6,767 bases of DNA from NCBI GenBank assembly GCA_017538005.1, contig JAFYJR010000038.1, positions 1 through 6,767 on the forward strand, given 5' to 3'. The notes beneath the pieces are model-generated. The model saw nothing but the letters and a program-made list of their open reading frames with translations. It made no database searches and was not told the DNA's origin. Made by a program: the position numbers and the translations under genes. Shown here in pieces: positions 4,873 to 6,767 of this stretch. Positions within the stretch are counted from its first letter, which is position 1. The number at the start of each line of letters is the position of its first letter. The stretch comes from Clostridia bacterium (lineage in GTDB: Bacteria; Bacillota; Clostridia; Oscillospirales; Acutalibacteraceae).

Positions 4873-6045
4873 ATGAACAAAAAAGCTGAAGTTGCAGAGC
4901 GCGCCGCATTGATCACCGCAACGGTAAAGCACGAAAAGACCGAACGCATTCCCATCATGAGCAATGCATGGAACTGGAAGGTCTACGATGCCGGCTTTAC
5001 TCTTTCGGAAGCGCTCTATAACCAGAAGAAGTACACAAAAGTACTTAAGCACTATTTTGACAACTATCCAGCCGACTTCATGTTTGAGACCGGCAGCCGC
5101 AATCCTTTTGTCTATACACAGTATCTCGGAAGTGATAAGAGATACATCATCGATGATGAGAAAAAGATAATGAACGTTGTCGATGAATCGTATCTTGAGC
5201 CCGACGAGTATGACGAGCTCATAAACGATCCTATGAAATTTATATGGGAGAAGTTCCTTCCCAGAAAATGCCCGAATCTCAAGCAGGAGAAAAACGGCAA
5301 GGTATATATTGATTCAATGTATGCGTATATTAACTGGCTTAACGGCTATCTGGGATACGGCAAGACACTTGCCAAGAATTACGGTGTTCCGCTTCTTACT
5401 GACCTTTATGCTCCTTTCTATATGATGAACGGTATGGAAATCATGCTTGACTTCATGAGAGGTATGAGAGGCCTCAGCGTGGATCTTCGCCGCCAGCCTG
5501 AAAAGGTTAAAGCCGCGGTTGAGGCGCTGGACAGCATCTTTGAACCGAAGATGGAAGGTTATGCGGGCCCGCACGGACATAATCCGGACGCGGCTTTTGA
5601 CGGAGCGATGGTATTCATTGCGACATCCATGCTCTCGCCGAAGCAATTTGAGACTTTCTATCTGCCCTGGCTGAACCGTACGAAGGATTTTGCGGTAGAA
5701 CACGACAAGACGGTAATGATCTTTGCTGAGGCGGAGAACTCCCGCTTCTACGAATTCCTGAAAGATCTTCCGGAAGGTCATTTCGCGATTCTCGCCGAAC
5801 AGGATGACATTTTCAAAACAAAGAAAGAGTTACCCAATCTGTGTGTCTGCGGCGGTATGCCTGTTGAACTGCTCGGCAAAGCAACACCCGAAGAGTGTGT
5901 TGACTACGCCAAGAAACTGATTGACGAACTCGCGGTTGACGGCGGCTACATCTACTCCGAAAAGAAGATGATGTCCTACATGACAGACTGCAAATCGGAA
6001 AACCTGAAGGCGGTTACCGAATTCGTTCATGATTTCAGAATTTAA
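4873..6045 (+). CDS. Uroporphyrinogen decarboxylase-superfamily protein, methyltransferase-like
   Basis: The 390-residue cytoplasmic protein resembles the URO-D superfamily, which holds haem-pathway decarboxylases and many corrinoid- or coenzyme M-linked methyltransferases of anaerobes. Family features include SPKQFETFYLPWLNR (255-269), CGGMPVELLGKATPEEC (326-342) followed by a helix and GGYIYSEKK (357-365), and the C-terminal SENLKAVTEF (375-384). True URO-D N-terminal motifs such as RPxWxMRQAG are absent, so a haem role is unlikely. The HxC...C zinc site of MtaA/MtbA-type methyltransferases is not seen: the equivalent strand reads IFAEAEN (283-289) and the later position is Ser or Glu. The substrate is unknown. 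GGGAGG at 4861-4866, 6 nt before ATG 4873, chooses this start; an in-frame ATG at 4831 would begin inside the operator. A small gene follows, and regulation by the adjacent TetR is likely. Confidence 0.8.
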   Translation: MNKKAEVAERAALITATVKHEKTERIPIMSNAWNWKVYDAGFTLSEALYNQKKYTKVLKHYFDNYPADFMFETGSRNPFVYTQYLGSDKRYIIDDEKKIMNVVDESYLEPDEYDELINDPMKFIWEKFLPRKCPNLKQEKNGKVYIDSMYAYINWLNGYLGYGKTLAKNYGVPLLTDLYAPFYMMNGMEIMLDFMRGMRGLSVDLRRQPEKVKAAVEALDSIFEPKMEGYAGPHGHNPDAAFDGAMVFIATSMLSPKQFETFYLPWLNRTKDFAVEHDKTVMIFAEAENSRFYEFLKDLPEGHFAILAEQDDIFKTKKELPNLCVCGGMPVELLGKATPEECVDYAKKLIDELAVDGGYIYSEKKMMSYMTDCKSENLKAVTEFVHDFRI

Positions 6046-6057
6046 GGGGGCGTAATT

Positions 6058-6240
6058 ATGAATATGATTAAACTTGTGGCAGGCCTGCTCACTTACAAGC
6101 TGGCCAACAAAAAGTACTATGACAAGAATCTCAGCACTTATCCTGAAGGCTTCAACATAATGCACAACTCCCTGTCTTTTGCCGGTGACCTGCAGGAGAC
6201 TTTCTGGAGCACATTCCTTCTCTTCTCAACGTATTTTTAA
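6058..6240 (+). CDS. Small 60-residue protein of unknown family
   Basis: I do not recognise this product. Its start has a good ribosome binding site (AAGGGGG, 6044-6050, 7 nt before the ATG), it lies 12 nt after the URO-D-like stop, and a strong terminator begins about 10 nt after its own stop, so it looks like the last gene of that operon. The 60 residues have no cysteine. They show an N-terminal amphipathic or hydrophobic stretch (MIKLVAGLLTYKLA), a polar middle rich in Lys, Asn and Tyr, and a hydrophobic aromatic C-terminus (FWSTFLLFSTYF). There is no signal peptide with a cleavage site. Membrane or partner association through the C-terminus is possible. It could also be a remnant of a longer gene, but no continuation exists in any frame before the terminator. 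Confidence 0.65.
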   Translation: MNMIKLVAGLLTYKLANKKYYDKNLSTYPEGFNIMHNSLSFAGDLQETFWSTFLLFSTYF

Positions 6241-6250
6241 TAATCAAAAG

Positions 6251-6284
6251 AAAAAGCAACGGACATCCGTCCGTTGCTTTTTTT
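6251..6284. terminator. Bidirectional intrinsic terminator between convergent operons
   Basis: GCAACGGAC (6256-6264) pairs perfectly with GTCCGTTGC (6269-6277) around ATCC. The stem is flanked by AAAAA (6251-6255) and TTTTTTT (6278-6284), so it can act in both directions: for the URO-D-like operon on + and for hypA on -, whose stop lies 9 nt beyond. Confidence 0.92.
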
Positions 6285-6293
6285 GTTTTGCCT

Positions 6294-6635
6294 TTAATAT
6301 CCGATTTCTTTCAGCAGAAATTCCTGCCCGCTGAGAATCGTTTTGTTTCGGGAACCGCATTTTGGACAGGCGCCTTCATTGCGCGCGACATTGTACATTG
6401 CTTCGCAGTCTTTACAAAGCGCTTCGCCCGCGACTGTGATTATGTGAAGTTCCGAGCCTTCAAAAATCGGGCGTTTTTCAATGACTATCGGATAGTATTT
6501 GTAGAAGAAAACGGGAAGGTAACCGCTGAGCTCACCTACCTCAAGAGTGAGGTAGGTGATTTTCTCTATGCCGTTTTCTCTGGCAGTATTCTCGGCGAGA
6601 TCCACTGCTTTCTGAAGTACACTTATTTCATGCAT
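6294..6635 (-). CDS. hypA: HypA/HybF hydrogenase nickel incorporation protein
   Basis: HypA is a cytoplasmic metallochaperone that, with HypB, delivers nickel to [NiFe] hydrogenase. The 113 residues match the family length of about 113-118. The N-terminal MHE carries the nickel ligand His2, and this motif sets the start despite a weak ribosome binding site. The treble-clef zinc site is CKDC (74-77) and CPKC (90-93), separated by 12 residues. The strand LEVGELSGYLP (31-41) is also typical. The start codon is 3 nt after the stop of an upstream - strand gene, so both lie in one operon. No hydrogenase gene is visible, and hypB-F would have to lie outside the window. A HypA-like role in another nickel enzyme is possible. 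Confidence 0.93.
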   Translation of the reverse strand: MHEISVLQKAVDLAENTARENGIEKITYLTLEVGELSGYLPVFFYKYYPIVIEKRPIFEGSELHIITVAGEALCKDCEAMYNVARNEGACPKCGSRNKTILSGQEFLLKEIGY

Positions 6636-6638
6636 AAC

Positions 6639-6767
6639 TTATGCCTTAATCTTGCGCTTCGCGATATCTCCGACCTTCTTGACTTCTTCCGTGACAACTT
6701 TTGGAACAAGTTTTTCGTAAGGCACACCCCAGATGTCTCTTACACGGTCAAGATGGATTGCGTCGAA
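6639..6767 (-). CDS. 3' end of an unidentified gene upstream of hypA (partial)
   Basis: An open frame enters from the right edge on the - strand and runs 42 codons to TAA at 6639-6641, only 3 nt before the hypA start. The tail begins FDAIHLDRVRDIWGVPYEKL and ends in a lysine-rich helix-like segment, VKKVGDIAKRKIKA. It has no cysteine, no GTPase motif and no hydrogenase large-subunit ending (DPCxxCxxH). I do not recognise it. It does not resemble the C-termini of HypB, HypD or HypE as I know them. The tight spacing makes co-transcription with hypA very likely, so its identity would show what HypA serves here. Confidence 0.7.
   Translation of the reverse strand, partial: FDAIHLDRVRDIWGVPYEKLVPKVVTEEVKKVGDIAKRKIKA

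Noticed and set aside
5314..5781. 155-codon open frame on the - strand inside the URO-D-like gene
   Set aside because: It is fully nested in a well-supported gene, with no motif, start context or neighbouring gene to support it.

Overview
The window looks like a chromosomal segment from a Gram-positive anaerobe of the Clostridia (Bacillota). The reasons are strong AGGAGG-type ribosome binding sites, near-consensus TTGACA/TATAAT promoters with 17-bp spacers, lipobox-anchored lipoproteins, a CCA-encoding tRNA-Ser, and a DUF2284/CapA/URO-D-like gene content typical of gut or rumen clostridia. The taxonomic call is an inference from gene style. I see no insertion sequence, phage gene or CRISPR array.

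Positions 1-2326 hold a complete polar-amino-acid-type ABC importer on the + strand: a lipoprotein binding protein, one permease and one ATPase, with gaps of 4 and 10 nt. A small hairpin plus T-run lies in the last codons of the ATPase gene. Positions 2335-4005 hold a two-gene transcription unit with a textbook promoter: a cysteine-rich DUF2284 putative metal-binding protein, then a CapA-type metallophosphoesterase lipoprotein. The capA stop codon lies inside the -35 box of the next promoter, which drives tRNA-Ser(UGA) at 4061-4149. A strong terminator follows the tRNA.

Positions 4201-6284 are the most interesting part: a TetR-family regulator, a divergent member of the uroporphyrinogen decarboxylase superfamily (methyltransferase-like but lacking the usual HxC...C zinc ligands), and a 60-residue protein of unknown family, closed by a bidirectional terminator. 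Between tetR and the URO-D-like gene lies a compact 65-bp control element. A 24-bp inverted repeat followed by T7 reads as the tetR terminator. The -10 box of a consensus promoter sits inside its 5' arm, so transcripts starting there would lack that arm and escape termination. The same bases contain operator-like palindromes and a 13-bp direct repeat spaced by 20 bp. The sequence suggests a locally controlled switch: the TetR protein would occupy the operators and block the promoter until a ligand, perhaps the substrate of the URO-D-like enzyme, releases it.

On the - strand from the right edge come the 3' end of an unidentified gene and, 3 nt later, hypA, a nickel-insertion chaperone that implies a nickel enzyme (for example a [NiFe] hydrogenase) in this organism. 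All functions are read from motifs and context; no database search was possible.
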